This document shows positions 1 through 10,264 of a stretch of 64,000 nucleotides of DNA, piece by piece. The notes beneath the pieces are model-generated. The model did not search any database, was not told where the DNA came from, and saw nothing but the letters and a program-made list of their open reading frames with translations. Location of the stretch: the NCBI GenBank assembly GCA_951213105.1, contig OX578150.1, positions 20,128,022 through 20,192,021 on the forward strand, read 5' to 3'. This stretch comes from Amaurobius ferox (taxonomy: Eukaryota > Arthropoda > Arachnida > Araneae > Amaurobiidae). The position numbers and the translations under genes were made by a program. Every line of letters starts with the position of its first letter. Positions within the stretch are counted from its first letter, which is position 1.

Positions 1-27
1 TCTTTAAATTCCACGCCTAAAAGTTTT

Positions 28-2217
28 CTAATTTTTTCCTAATACCTTGATATCAAATTCTATGCTAAGTAATGAAACAATGTGGTCTATGTCCCTTTGA
101 TACTTTGAGAAGAGAATTATGTCATCCACATAGACTAGCATAAGAACTTTGCTATTGTAAATATATGCACAATTACACCATTGAAGTTTTAAAAAATTTA
201 ATTCTTTTAATTTGGTGTCAAGTTCATTAAACCATTCTCTTCCACTTTGATGAAGACCGTAAATGGCTTTCTTCAACAAACAAACATAATCAGGCTGTTC
301 CTGATTGACATAACCTTGAGGCTGTTTCATATATACCTTTTGACTCAATTTAGCATAGAGATAGGCAGATTTGATATCTAATTGGAAATGCATCCAGCCA
401 AGCATGCATACGAAAATTGAGAAGAATGCTCTAATTAAGTTGAAGTTAACAACAGGGCTAAAAACTTCATCGTATGATTCTCCCTTTTTCTGACCATACC
501 CCTGGGCTACCAAACGAGCTTTAAACCTCTTGATTTTCCCATTCTCGTCTTTCTTAATGGTGTAGACCCATCTACTGCCTATATGCTTTTGTGAGGTGGA
601 TGCAGGAACTAGTTCCCAGACACCCCTCTCTTGCATTACGGCCATTTCCTCATCCATAGCTTTACACCATTTTTCGGACTGGGAAGATTTTATAGCAGCG
701 TTGTACCCTTTTGGTATATTTATTTCAATATTGCTTGCTTCTGGTCTGCCTCTGACCCTTTTAAGACCTTTATTTTCCCGAAAATTAAACAGTTGCTGAT
801 CAAATTGTATATTCTTTTTATCACAATATTTCTTAACATCATTGTGCGACCTCAGCCTTTTATTATCTCCTTGAGCGTAATAATACACATCGGTTCTACT
901 CCCATCGGGTCTTGGAACCGTCTTTCGCTGCCAAGCAATATCCGAGCAAGGAGTCATACTGGAGTCAGCAGGAGAGTCTGTTTCCTCACTGGATTCAGAT
1001 GGATCATCACCAGTGTCTTCACTCTCTCCTGCCCCCCCATCAGACTGCTCTCTCGGATATTCCCCGTCGGAGTATTCTGAAAGGTTATCTCTTGATATCC
1101 CTGAGGAGATATTTCTGGGACAAATTGGGTCCAGGATGCCTTCCACTACATCACCCTCATCAAACCTCACATTGCAGGTCTCAATTGTTCGTTTCTCTCC
1201 TGACAAAAATATCCTATAGCCCTTAGTTTTAGTAGCATAGCCTACCATCACCCCTTCTGTAGCTTTCATGTCTAACTTCTTTCTGAGCTGACTGGGTTTG
1301 CCTACATATGCTCTACAACCAAAGGTTCTAAGATGTTTGACTGAAGGTTTTCTACCACTGTAGAGTTCATGTGGAGTTTTTGTCTTAAATTTGTGACATA
1401 TTCGATTTTTAGTGTATGCAAAACACAATATTGCTTCCGCCCAGAATCTGTCATGTAATTTGCTGTCGTTCAACATGGCTCTAACACAGTCAAATGCGGT
1501 TAAGTTGAATCGCTCTGATACTCCATTTTGCTGTGGGGTATATGTGTTAGTCCTCTCAGCCTTAATACCGATATCCTTCAGGTAATTTTTGAACTTATCA
1601 TGGCAGAATTCCATCCCATTATCCGTCCGGATACATAGAATTTTAGTACCTAACTGCCTTTCTTCTCTGGCCTGAAACTCTTTAAAATGTGAAAATACTT
1701 CTGACTTCTGTTTCATGAGGTAAACAAAAACTTTTCTACTATAATCATCTGTTATAGTTAAGACATACTTGTTCCCACCATATGAGGCTGTGGGTAAGGG
1801 ACCACACACATCCATGTGTAACAATTGCAATGGTTTAGTGGACCTTATCCTACCGGTGGGTTTATATGATACTCTCCTAGACTTAGCCAATTTACACGAT
1901 TTACAATTTAACTTTTTGTATTTAAGCCTAGGAAGTCCGTTTACGGCAGAAACTTTGCTGGTTTGGAGAAGATATTCAGCGTTTATGTGGCAATATCGTT
2001 TATGCCAAAGACAGTTTGTACTATTAAGTTCAGTTACTGAACTGCTAGGCTTAGATATTGAACTATCCACATTTCTATTCTGCTTAGTTTTTGTTTTGTC
2101 AGATTTAAATTCAGTTTCTTTAAGATTAGGTGCTATTTTTACTTTGTCTATTTTTCTGGAAGCACTAGGATCCCTATCCTTGGATTTCTTATCCTTTTTG
2201 TGTTTCTTGTCTCCATC
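28..2217 (-). pseudogene. Ty1/copia Pol: integrase and reverse transcriptase
   Basis: Minus-strand reading frame continuing gag-protease after one in-frame TGA (2218-2220). From the Met at 2070 (680 codons) the order is: a pre-integrase H-H-C-C zinc finger (about residues 23-60); an integrase core with D87 in HMDVCGPL, D150 in RTDNGMEF and E186 in NGVSERFN; an acidic Ser-rich linker (about 330-375); and a reverse transcriptase with QLDIKSAYL (D565) and the YVDD box at 647-650. The order integrase before RT defines the copia superfamily. The frame closes at 28, just before RNase H, because of a one-base expansion in an A run (T run near 42-47 on the plus strand). RNase H for this copy would lie left of the window. 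All catalytic residues are present, so decay is minor. Confidence 0.9.
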
Positions 2218-3663
2218 TCAATCCCTATCTTTAGATTGACGGTTTTCTACGTTATGTTGTTCCTGGGTACTATACTTAGGTTTTAAAAAATATAACCCAT
2301 CCTTTCTTTTTGCATAAAAGAATTTCTCCCCTTTAGGTGTAAAAAACCATAGAACCCCATTAGCTCCATTAAAACTAAAATTTTGTTCCTCAAGAACAGA
2401 TGCAGCTAATAAATTTCTCCTAAGTTTAGGAGAATATATAACATTTTCCAATTTGATAATACTTTGCTTATCCTTAAATTGGACATACATTTCCACCGTC
2501 CCGATAGCCTCAACTGGACTTTCGACATCCCCTACTGCTAGCGACATTGAAGTGCCTTTGCACTCATTAAATTTTGAAAATAACTTAATGTTATTACAGA
2601 AATGTCGCGTAGCAGCAGTGTCTACTACCCAGCTGAGTCTATCGCTAGGATCGATTACAGTATTAGCCTCAATCTGTGGAGACCCAAGAAATTCCACAAT
2701 ACTAGATCCATTATTTCTACTGCAATTAGATTTAGTATGACCTAGTTTGTTACACTTAAAACACTTAATTTTACTTTTAGAAATATTTACATTATGACTA
2801 GAAGTATTTACATTAGACACATTATGAGATACATTTGGAAATTTAGGTTTAGATACTTTTACTCTATTTACAAATTTCTTAGAAGTAAAATATGCAGAAT
2901 TTGAACTCACAGTTTTGGAAAAGTCACTTGCTTGCTGCCTCAGCCGGCTCTCCTCCGCTGCTAGCTCTGCTTGTATTTTGCTGAGCTTGAAGTCCGAGTC
3001 ATTCCATCTATATATAAGCTGAACGATACCTCGGAATTCTTCCGGAAGGTACCGTATCGACTGGAATGCTACATACAGGTCTTCAATGGGGTGTTTCGCG
3101 TCTTTAAGCCTCGTCACGGCCTTCCGCAGTCTTGAGCAAAAAATGTCAACAGGCTCATCTGGCTCCGGCCGAACGTCGAAGAACTCATCTAGTAATCTAA
3201 CCAGGTTGGCTCGGGAAGGCGCTTGAAAATGTTCTTTCAAGGTATTCAATACTTGACTAGGTTCGTCGGTGACGTTTATCAACTCCTTGTATTCCGAGGA
3301 TAAACTTTGATAAATTATGGCTAATGCTCGGTCTTTCCGGCGATAAAAATCATCGTAGTCGCGGCGACTCGCGGTTGCGTCTTCTTCGATAGGCTTAGCA
3401 CTTCCATCTACGTGTCCGAAACATCCTTCTCCCTTGAGGACGAATGAGATGTCGGTACGCCAAGTGACGTAGTTGTCCCGCGTCAGCAACTCCATTCTAC
3501 TTGCCTCCATGGCCACTGGTAGTTTTGAAGAAGCAGAAGTAAAAGTTCTTGTACACTGTTTACGTTTACACTGTTGCGTTTCGTTGTTCACACGAACTTC
3601 AAAATGGTGCCAGGTGCGGCCCCCATCTGAACACTGGAACGATTTCTTTAAAGATACTTGCAC
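2218..3663 (-). CDS. Ty1/copia Gag-protease
   Basis: 481-codon frame. The likely start is Met52 (3510), in MEASRMELLTRDNY, because the upstream part overlaps the leader. Residues 60-250 form a UBN2/retrotran-gag-like helical capsid region. A CX2CX4HX4C zinc knuckle sits at C301, C304, H309, C314. An aspartic protease motif WVVDTAATRHFC has its catalytic Asp at 348; the usual D-S/T-G-A reads D-T-A-A, with Ala in the Gly position. The frame ends at a TGA inside an Arg-Asp repeat (RDRD*DGD). The same frame stays open beyond it into Pol for 49 codons before the next Met, so Gag and Pol were originally a single frame, as in typical copia. Confidence 0.88.
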   Translation of the reverse strand: MQVSLKKSFQCSDGGRTWHHFEVRVNNETQQCKRKQCTRTFTSASSKLPVAMEASRMELLTRDNYVTWRTDISFVLKGEGCFGHVDGSAKPIEEDATASRRDYDDFYRRKDRALAIIYQSLSSEYKELINVTDEPSQVLNTLKEHFQAPSRANLVRLLDEFFDVRPEPDEPVDIFCSRLRKAVTRLKDAKHPIEDLYVAFQSIRYLPEEFRGIVQLIYRWNDSDFKLSKIQAELAAEESRLRQQASDFSKTVSSNSAYFTSKKFVNRVKVSKPKFPNVSHNVSNVNTSSHNVNISKSKIKCFKCNKLGHTKSNCSRNNGSSIVEFLGSPQIEANTVIDPSDRLSWVVDTAATRHFCNNIKLFSKFNECKGTSMSLAVGDVESPVEAIGTVEMYVQFKDKQSIIKLENVIYSPKLRRNLLAASVLEEQNFSFNGANGVLWFFTPKGEKFFYAKRKDGLYFLKPKYSTQEQHNVENRQSKDRD

Positions 3664-3685
3664 TTATGACTCTATTGGGCGTTGA

Positions 3686-3700
3686 ACTGGCCCATAACCG
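3686..3700 (-). other. Primer binding site, half-tRNA-iMet type
   Basis: The plus strand reads CTGGCCCATAACC, 6 nt outside the LTR end at 3707. The initiator tRNA anticodon region reads CTGGGCCCATAACCC, so the match is complete except for one missing G and the last C. Drosophila copia is known to prime from a cleaved 5' half of tRNA-iMet at this same region, not the 3' end. The match and position were seen directly; the priming mode is inferred. Confidence 0.7.
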
Positions 3701-3818
3701 TTTTACTGTTGGAAAATTTAAAATTTGCAGATAGCAAAGCACGCACTGTCAGAGTCAATAAGTGTTGGCTGGGTCATGAAAGTACACAAGTCCAGTTTTA
3801 AAGGAAAACTTCGTTCAC

Positions 3819-3824
3819 TTTATT
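3819..3824 (-). terminator. Putative LTR polyadenylation signal AATAAA
   Basis: TTTATT on the plus strand is AATAAA on the minus strand, about 110 nt before the LTR 3' end and downstream of the TATA box, as expected for the R/U5 region. Confidence 0.45.
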
Positions 3825-4263
3825 TGGTGAAAAACACAACTCAGCATATTACACATACCTGGTAATTCTCCATGCCGTAAAACATCAAAATAAACTATGT
3901 ACAAAAGATTTTTAGTTGTAAATGACTAGACAGAGATTCCTTGAAGCATTTGGTAGTAAATTACTATACTACCTCTATCAGTTGCGTATATTTCAGCCAC
4001 CATCACTTGGTAAAGGGAAACCAAAGGATATAACATCAGGAAAATATTTAAAGCGGCTTCCGAACGTTTGTAAGTAAATTTAACGTTCAATACATCTGCA
4101 TCCGTTTCGACTATTAACCGTCGTCAAAAAGATATTCCGCAGTGCTTCTGTCAAAAACATTTCTGTCTGATCTCGATCGACCTTTCTCCAATGTCTCCTG
4201 CAGACGTCTCCTTAATGTCTGAAAAGTCTGACTAATGTCTGATTGCTTCAAGAAACCTCTGCC

Positions 4264-4272
4264 CTATATATC
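4264..4272 (-). promoter_or_regulatory. Putative LTR TATA box
   Basis: On the minus strand the sequence reads GATATATAG, about 197 nt into the LTR from its TGTTGG end, a normal U3 position for a copia promoter. The transcription start would be about 25-30 nt further on. Confidence 0.5.
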
Positions 4273-4467
4273 CGAGAATGGACAGTTCCGGAAACGCCCC
4301 CGGATATGCAAATCAGATGCGTACGCATTGAGAACTGATTTGCATGAAACCTCATGTTGAAAAACGTCACGGTTCACGCCGGTGAACGGGAAGAGTCGTT
4401 CATATTAAATTTGCATAAACGCCCGCTCACGGGAACGTGAATCGCGATGTATCGATTATTTCCAACA

Positions 4468-5336
4468 ATCGGCCCCCTCATGCAAATCCTTAAGTCTCAA
4501 TGCATATGCAAAAGAAAACTTACTCTGAGAAACCAAGGTATATCAATAAACACCAAGGCCCCCAGTATCCTATCAAACATAATGAAGGAAAAAATTTAAA
4601 GTATTATATCATTATTAAATTTAAAATAAAATGCATAAGTACTTATAGCATCTGAAAAATAGTTAAGTATTGTCGACAATATTGTAACAACAACATTTCA
4701 CATCAAGTAGAAATTTATATACAACACAACTTCAATGCTTAAGTATCAGCATTCAAAAATTTAAATTTTAGTTTAAATTTAATTATAAGTATCCAAAATT
4801 TAAGTATAAGCACATTATCATATTAAACAAGTCAACTTTAAAAGATTAAGATTTTGTATAAGCATAGAATTTAAGTTTACTTTAAATTTGAGTATAAACA
4901 CTATAATTCAAAAAGCTTAAAAAAAATTTAGTCTATTAACACAATATAAGTATACATAATTAATACTATTAGACTGCATTGATATACCAAATATTTAAAA
5001 ATACATGATGCAAGTAATTAGATAATAAAATTCCTTTATCAAAACTTTCAACACATACTTTTTACCAAGTTGAAAAATACAAAATTTTATACACATAAGC
5101 TATTATTTAGCATCATGCGGGTCATGGAAAATGGATGTATATACAAAGGTGTAAAGTGAAAAAGATTCAATATCACAAAAATTTATACTCAAGATATACT
5201 ATCTTATATCAATGAGGTTTAAGATAAACAATAATGTATATATATGACATCTTAAAAAAAAATTCCCAAGTTGTAAATTCAATTTAGTATTTAAAATTTT
5301 CTTTAGACTAAACATTTAATCTCAAAAAGTTTTGAT
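4468..5336 (-). other. Copia 3' untranslated region with polypurine tract
   Basis: About 870 nt of very AT-rich sequence between the RNase H stop and the LTR. No open frame is convincing. The minus-strand end adjoining the LTR is purine-rich (GAGGGGGCCGA), a plausible plus-strand primer. A 3' UTR this long is unusual for compact copia elements. Confidence 0.6.
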
Positions 5337-6191
5337 TTAGTTTTTAAAAATTTTATTACAAAATTTAAGTATTATTTCCTTAGTCATTGGTTTAGTAAAG
5401 TAATCTGCTAAGTTATCTTTACTATTTACAAATTTAACATTAAAAGATTCATTGACTATTAAATTTCTTAGGAAATGATATCTAACATCAATATGCTTAG
5501 TTCTGTTGTTTTCAATTGGAGAGTTAGAAAAATTAATGGCTGCTTGGTTGTCGCTAAAAATAACACTGTTACTTTTATTAAAGTTTAACCCAAGTAAATG
5601 ACATTCTTCTATTATGTTTTGTACCCATACCATTTCCTTAGCGGCTTCAGTTAGTGATACATATTCAGCTTCCATGGTTGATAAGCTGACACACTTATGT
5701 TTAAAGGTACGCCAAGAAATAGGTACATTGTCAATAAAGAGTATCATGCCTCCAAGTGAAACACGGTCATCTCTGTTTGCAGCAAAGTCAGAATCTGAGT
5801 AACAATTTAATTTTAACTCCTGAATGTTAGATAAATTCAACACATAGTTTTTAGTCTTTTCAACATATCCTAAAAGTCTTAACAATGCATCCCAATGCTT
5901 AATTCCAGGGTTTTCTTGAAATTGAGATAATATATTGATGGCGTAACAAATATCAGGTCTAGTCCTACTAGATATAAAAGCCAAACACCCAATTAAGCTC
6001 CTGTAAGGAAAACTTTGCATTTGCTTTATTTCTTCACTTGTCTTTGGACAATCTATTTTACTTAGAATATTCCCTTTAGAAATGGGAAGTGAAGTAACTG
6101 GATATTTATACTGTTGAAACATTTGACATACTTTATCTATATACTGACTTTGATGTATAAAAAATTTATTGTCACACTCTTTAAATTCCAC
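5337..6191 (-). pseudogene. Copia RNase H domain of the truncated upstream copy
   Basis: 284-codon frame. It begins with the RT thumb/connection (SQYIDKV, YRSLIGCLAFISSRTRPDI) and then RNase H: YSDSDFA (residues 131-137), STMEAEY with E174, FSDNQAA with D214, and TKHIDVRYHFLR (231-242), ending NLADYFTKPM. All copia RNase H landmarks are present. It is separated from the RT segment at 6205-6754 by the same one-base A-run frameshift that the other copy has at position 28-47. Confidence 0.88.
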
Positions 6192-6204
6192 GCCTAAAAG
6201 TTTT

Positions 6205-6754
6205 CTAATTTTTTCCTAATACCTTGATATCAAATTCTATGCTAAGTAATGAAACAATGTGGTCTATGTCCCTTTGATACTTTGAGAAGAGAATTATGTC
6301 ATCCACATAGACTAGCATAAGAACTTTGCTATTGTAAATATATGCACAATTACACCATTGAAGTTTTAAAAAATTTAATTCTTTTAATTTGGTGTCAAGT
6401 TCATTAAACCATTCTCTTCCACTTTGATGAAGACCGTAAATGGCTTTCTTCAACAAACAAACATAATCAGGCTGTTCCTGATTGACATAACCTTGAGGCT
6501 GTTTCATATATACCTTTTGACTCAATTTAGCATAGAGATAGGCAGATTTGATATCTAATTGGAAATGCATCCAGCCAAGCATGCATACGAAAATTGAGAA
6601 GAAATGCTCTAATTAAGTTGAAGTTAACAACAGGGCTAAAAACTTCATCGTATGATTCTCCCTTTTTCTGACCATACCCCTGGGCTACCAAACGAGCTTT
6701 AAACCTCTTGATTTTCCCATTCTCGTCTTTCTTAATGGTGTAGACCCATCTACT
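6205..6754 (-). pseudogene. Copia reverse transcriptase fragment, 5'-truncated second copy
   Basis: Near-identical duplicate of window positions 28-576 (constant offset 6177). It keeps QLDIKSAYL and YVDD. It differs by one extra A near 6600 (GAAGAAATGC against GAAGAATGC), which breaks the frame just before MLGWMHFQ. Homology stops abruptly at 6754 (after CCATCTACTGC), about 100 bp before the SINE array. The N-terminal RT, integrase and gag are absent. Confidence 0.88.
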
Positions 6755-6857
6755 GCTGGATATTTAAATTTTATGGATATTTTAAATGATGGAACAATGG
6801 AATGAGGATGATGGAATTAAGAGCTTAGAGAGCATATGGTCATTTTAAATTGTAAAT
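6755..6857. other. Short spacer between truncated copia and SINE array
   Basis: About 100 bp of AT-rich DNA with GGATATT-like repeats. It resembles neither the copia nor the SINE unit. It marks the breakpoint of the copia truncation. Confidence 0.4.
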
Positions 6858-8352
6858 TAGCGCGCGGGAAGTTAGCGGTAGGCCCGGGTACGATTCCCGC
6901 CACTGCCAAAACTGCCGAAGTGTTCACGCGGAATACGATCACGTTAAACATGTGGGCCCGTAAGTCCTTCCGAGAGGTTGGTGGTAGGGGAAGGAGGGTA
7001 CGGTCCCTGTGGATGCCTCCTTCACAGGGTTCCCGTCTAAATTGGGTGAATATAAAGAAAGTTGCGGAGGGCGAGGCAGCCCAGTGGTTAGCGCTCAGGA
7101 ATTGCACTCGGTAGGCCCGGGTTCGATTCCCGCCACTTCCAAAACTGCCGCCGTGTTCACGCGGAGTACGATCACGATAAACATGTGGGTCCGGAAGTCC
7201 TTCCGAGAGGTTGGTGGTAGGGGAAGGAGGGTACGGTCCCTGTGGATGCCTCCCTCACAGGGTTCCCGTCTAAATTGGGTGAATATAAAGAAAGTTGCGG
7301 AGGGCGAGGCAGCCCAGTGGTTAGCGCTCAGGAATTGCACTCGGTAGGCCCGGGTTCGATTCCCGCCACTTCCAAAACTGCCGCCGTGTTCACGCGGAGT
7401 ACGATCACGATAAACATGTGGGTCCGGAAGTCCTTCCGAGAGGTTGGTGGTAGGGGAAGGAGGGTACGGTCCCTGTGGATGCCTCTCCCACTGGGTTCCG
7501 TTCTAAATTGGGTAAATAAAAAGAATGTTATGGAGATAGTCGCTGGGGGCGAAGAAGCCCAGTGGTTAGCGCGGGGGAATTGCACTCAGTAGGCCCGGGT
7601 TCGATTCCCAAAATTGCCGCCGTGTTTACGCGGAGTACGATCACGTTAAACATGTGGGTCCGTGAGTCCTTCCGAGAAGTTGGTGGTAGGGGAAGGAGGG
7701 TACGGTCTAAATTGGATGAATAAAAAGAAAGTTATGGAGATTGTCGCGTAGGGCAAAGTAGCCCAATGGTTAGCGCGCGGAAATTGCACTCGGTAGGCCT
7801 GGGTTCGATTCCCAAAATTGCCGCCATGTTTACGCGGAGTACGATCACGTTAAACATGTGGGTCTGTAAGTCCTTCCTAGAGGTTGGTGGTAGGGGAAGA
7901 AGGGTACGGTCCCTGTGGATGCTTCTCCCACTTGGTTCCGGTCTAAATTGGGTGAATAAAAAGAAAGTTATGAAGAATATCGCGGAGGGTGAAGTACCCC
8001 AGTGGTTAGTGCGCGGGATTTGCACTTGGTAGGCCCGGGTTCGATTCCCAAAATTGCCGAATAAAAATAAAGTTATGGAGATTGTCGCGGATGGCACGGT
8101 AGCCCAGTGGTTAGCGCGCGGGAATTTCACTCGGTAGGCTCGGGTTCAATTCCCGCCATTGCCAAAACTGCAGCCGTGTTCACGCGGAGTACGATCACGT
8201 TAAACGTGTGGGACTGCAAGTCCTTCCGAGAGGTTTGTGGTAGGGGAAGGAGGGTACGGTCTCTTTGGATGCCTCCCCCATTGGGTTCCGGTCTACATTG
8301 TGTGGCACTTCCTGACCTTCCAAGCAGTTACCTTACACCTTTCTGGTAGGTC
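6858..8352 (+). repeat. Head-to-tail array of seven tRNA-derived SINE units
   Basis: Seven tRNA-like heads carry GGTTCGATTCC or a close variant (pol III B box) near 6887, 7118, 7351, 7597, 7803, 8038 and 8143. Most have AGCCCAGTGG (A box). Units 2 and 3 start 233 bp apart and look nearly identical; later spacings are about 246, 204, 236 and 105 bp. Each body contains the common SINE middle (CGCGGAGTACGATCACG, GAGAGGTTGGTGGTAGGGG). Only the last unit has the normal SINE 3' part (GGCACTTCC to TGGTAGGTCG). Junctions run GGGTGAATAAAAAGAAAGTT into the next head. The heads are SINE parts, not tRNA genes. Confidence 0.88.
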
Positions 8353-8486
8353 GCGCCAACGAGTTTGCCACGGTCAGAATTTTCAAGGGTAGCGAACAGG
8401 CTGGTCGCCAAAGGCGGCTAGTTATTGAATGTTTTGGATGTATACCAAGATTTGCACTTGCCATTTAAAAAAAAAAAATCTTATGT

Positions 8487-9128
8487 GGACAACACCTGAC
8501 TTTCCTAGTATGATGCAATGAATTTACTTCTTTCATAGTGAAAAATTGATGTATGAGAACCATGGCGCAGTGTCTTTAACGTTCAATTGTACATTTGGCT
8601 CTTATCTGAATAACAACATGTAAAACTGTTTTGAAGTACCCAATTAACTTATATTTCATGCAACTCTAACATAAATATTAATAGCATCCTCAATAAGTAA
8701 CAGAATTTATATATTAAAATATTTAAATTTAATTCATCAATTTCATGTCATTTTCTTTTAACTTAGCATAATTTTTGCCAACCTTTTTTTAATGTTGCGA
8801 AATTAGGGAAAATGTTGTCAAATTGTTAAAAATATTGTTAAATTGATAAAAGTGATGCCAAATTAATGAAATTAGTTTTGTTTTGAAAGGGGATAGTACT
8901 GTAATGATGTTTCGGTAGTTTTTGATTGTCAGCCAATTCTATTTGACAACAAATTTGGCAACCTTTTAAAATGTGGTCAAATTGCTCAAATAGCATCAAA
9001 TGAACGAAAATATCACCAAATCGATAAATCTGTTGCCAACTTAATAAAAATGGTTCCAAATCAATGAAATTAATTGTGTTTTGAAAGATGATAGTATTGT
9101 AATGATGTTTCAGTAACATTTGTCTCTT
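8487..9128 (-). repeat. Repeat family B, 3' half (inverted copy) with internal duplication
   Basis: The plus strand contains GACTTTCCTAGTATGATGCA, ATTGTACATTTGGCTC and CCAATTAACTTATATTTC, the reverse complement of sequences shared by 34.25-34.62 kb and 61.14-61.49 kb. About 190 bp further on, TGCCAAATTAATGAAATTAG and TTGAAAGGGGATAGTACTGT recur in diverged form (near 8870 and 9065), an internal tandem duplication. A 93-codon frame here is a by-product of the repeats. Confidence 0.6.
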
Positions 9129-10264
9129 ACAAGGGAAGGCTTTGCAATAGTTCTCACGGATTGCAATCTTTCATGTCCTATCTTGTAAAGGACCATGAAT
9201 AATGATAAAACGCCACCGCTTTCATCTGCTAAGTAATAGGGGACGCCACAATAACAATTTGAATTTGTCATCCAAACGTGCTCTACTGATGTGTATTATT
9301 AACATTTTAGTGTGAAAATATTATCCTTTTCAATTATTATTATTATTTTGAAATAAAATGGACAACAATGGTATGTAGTAAAGAATAAATTTATTACTAA
9401 TATAATTTATATCTTATTAATTAGCTAAACAACTGCCAAGACATGGTTGATCAAACACAACAAAGGCTGAAATTTTTAGAAACCAAAACTGAACTAATCA
9501 ACAAAACTATTGACTGTATTAGAATGAAAATCAAAACGAATGAAATTTGTAAAATAATGAATAATTTAAATTCTTTGTAAGTTTGAAATTATGAATGGGA
9601 ATGATTAAATGTATGATGAATACAAATGAAAACGTTACAATGTGCACATTTAACAAATGCATAATCATTGCAATTTACAATGAAACAAGTTGCTGAACCA
9701 ATATTAAATACAGTTGCCATTACCTTGTTAAATTTTGTAATGTGTTTTTCAACAGAATATCCAACTTTTTTCCAAGAATATATTACCATATCTTGAAATG
9801 CATCAGCACCAAGTTAATTGTACACAAATGAATGCATTTTTAAAATAATCTGTCATTTAACTTCCTGTTGGCCTCTTCATCGATGTTGGTTCAAAATTCA
9901 TCGATGTCTTCAATATGGACCCCTTCAATGCATGCAGCTCGAATTTTTATGTAGTCTTCGATACGTTTTACAAATGCCTTTTAAGGATTGAAGAAGTAAC
10001 AATCTAACGGCTGTGCATATTTTGTTGTTTTTTCAGGTATTATTTAATAATAAAAATAACTGAAAAGGATAATATTTTTACACTAAAATGTAAATAATGC
10101 GCATCAGTCGAGCACATTTGCATGACAAATTCAAATTGTTATTGTGGCGCCCCCTATCACTTAGCAGATGAAAGCTGTGGCGTTTTATCATTATTCATGG
10201 TCCTTTACAAGATAGGACATGAAAGATTGCAATCTGAGAGAACTATTGCAAAGCCTTCCCTTGT
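9129..10264. mobile_element. Long-TIR DNA transposon relic (arms of about 230 bp)
   Basis: 9129-9355 is the inverted complement of about 10033-10264. Shared blocks include AAGGGAAGGCTTTGCAATAG, GGACCATGAATAATGATAAA and CACTTTTCA-like AT ends. The roughly 680-bp centre has degraded minus-strand coding: PLDCYFFNP followed by KAFVKRIEDYIKIRA, then CNDYAFVKCAHCNVFICIHH near 9610-9680. The Cys-rich AF(I/V)(R/K)C..C....C..H ending recalls C-termini of some arthropod DNA-transposon proteins, but I cannot assign a superfamily. Both flanks resemble repeat family B, so it may have inserted into a family B copy. Confidence 0.65.

Larger units (their letters stand above)
3707..4467 (-). repeat. Copia LTR (761 bp), shared by two element copies
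   Basis: The termini are TGTTGGAAA on the left and TTTCCAACA on the right (plus strand), giving the TG...CA ends and short inverted repeats expected of an LTR. On its right, in minus-strand sense upstream, lies a purine run GAGGGGGCCGA (polypurine tract). On its left lies the primer site. It therefore acts as 3' LTR for the truncated copy at 5.3-6.75 kb and as 5' LTR for the gag-pol copy at 1-3.66 kb. It contains a TATA box and an AATAAA signal. Confidence 0.88.

Noticed and set aside
7009..7592. Overlapping frames of about 80-116 codons in both strands of the SINE array
   Set aside because: They repeat with the array period and also occur in isolated SINEs, so they are not genes.
6858..8352. 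Cluster of tRNA genes
   Set aside because: The A and B boxes are clear, but each head is fused to the same SINE body, acceptor stems do not pair well, and identical heads occur in dispersed SINEs with target duplications.
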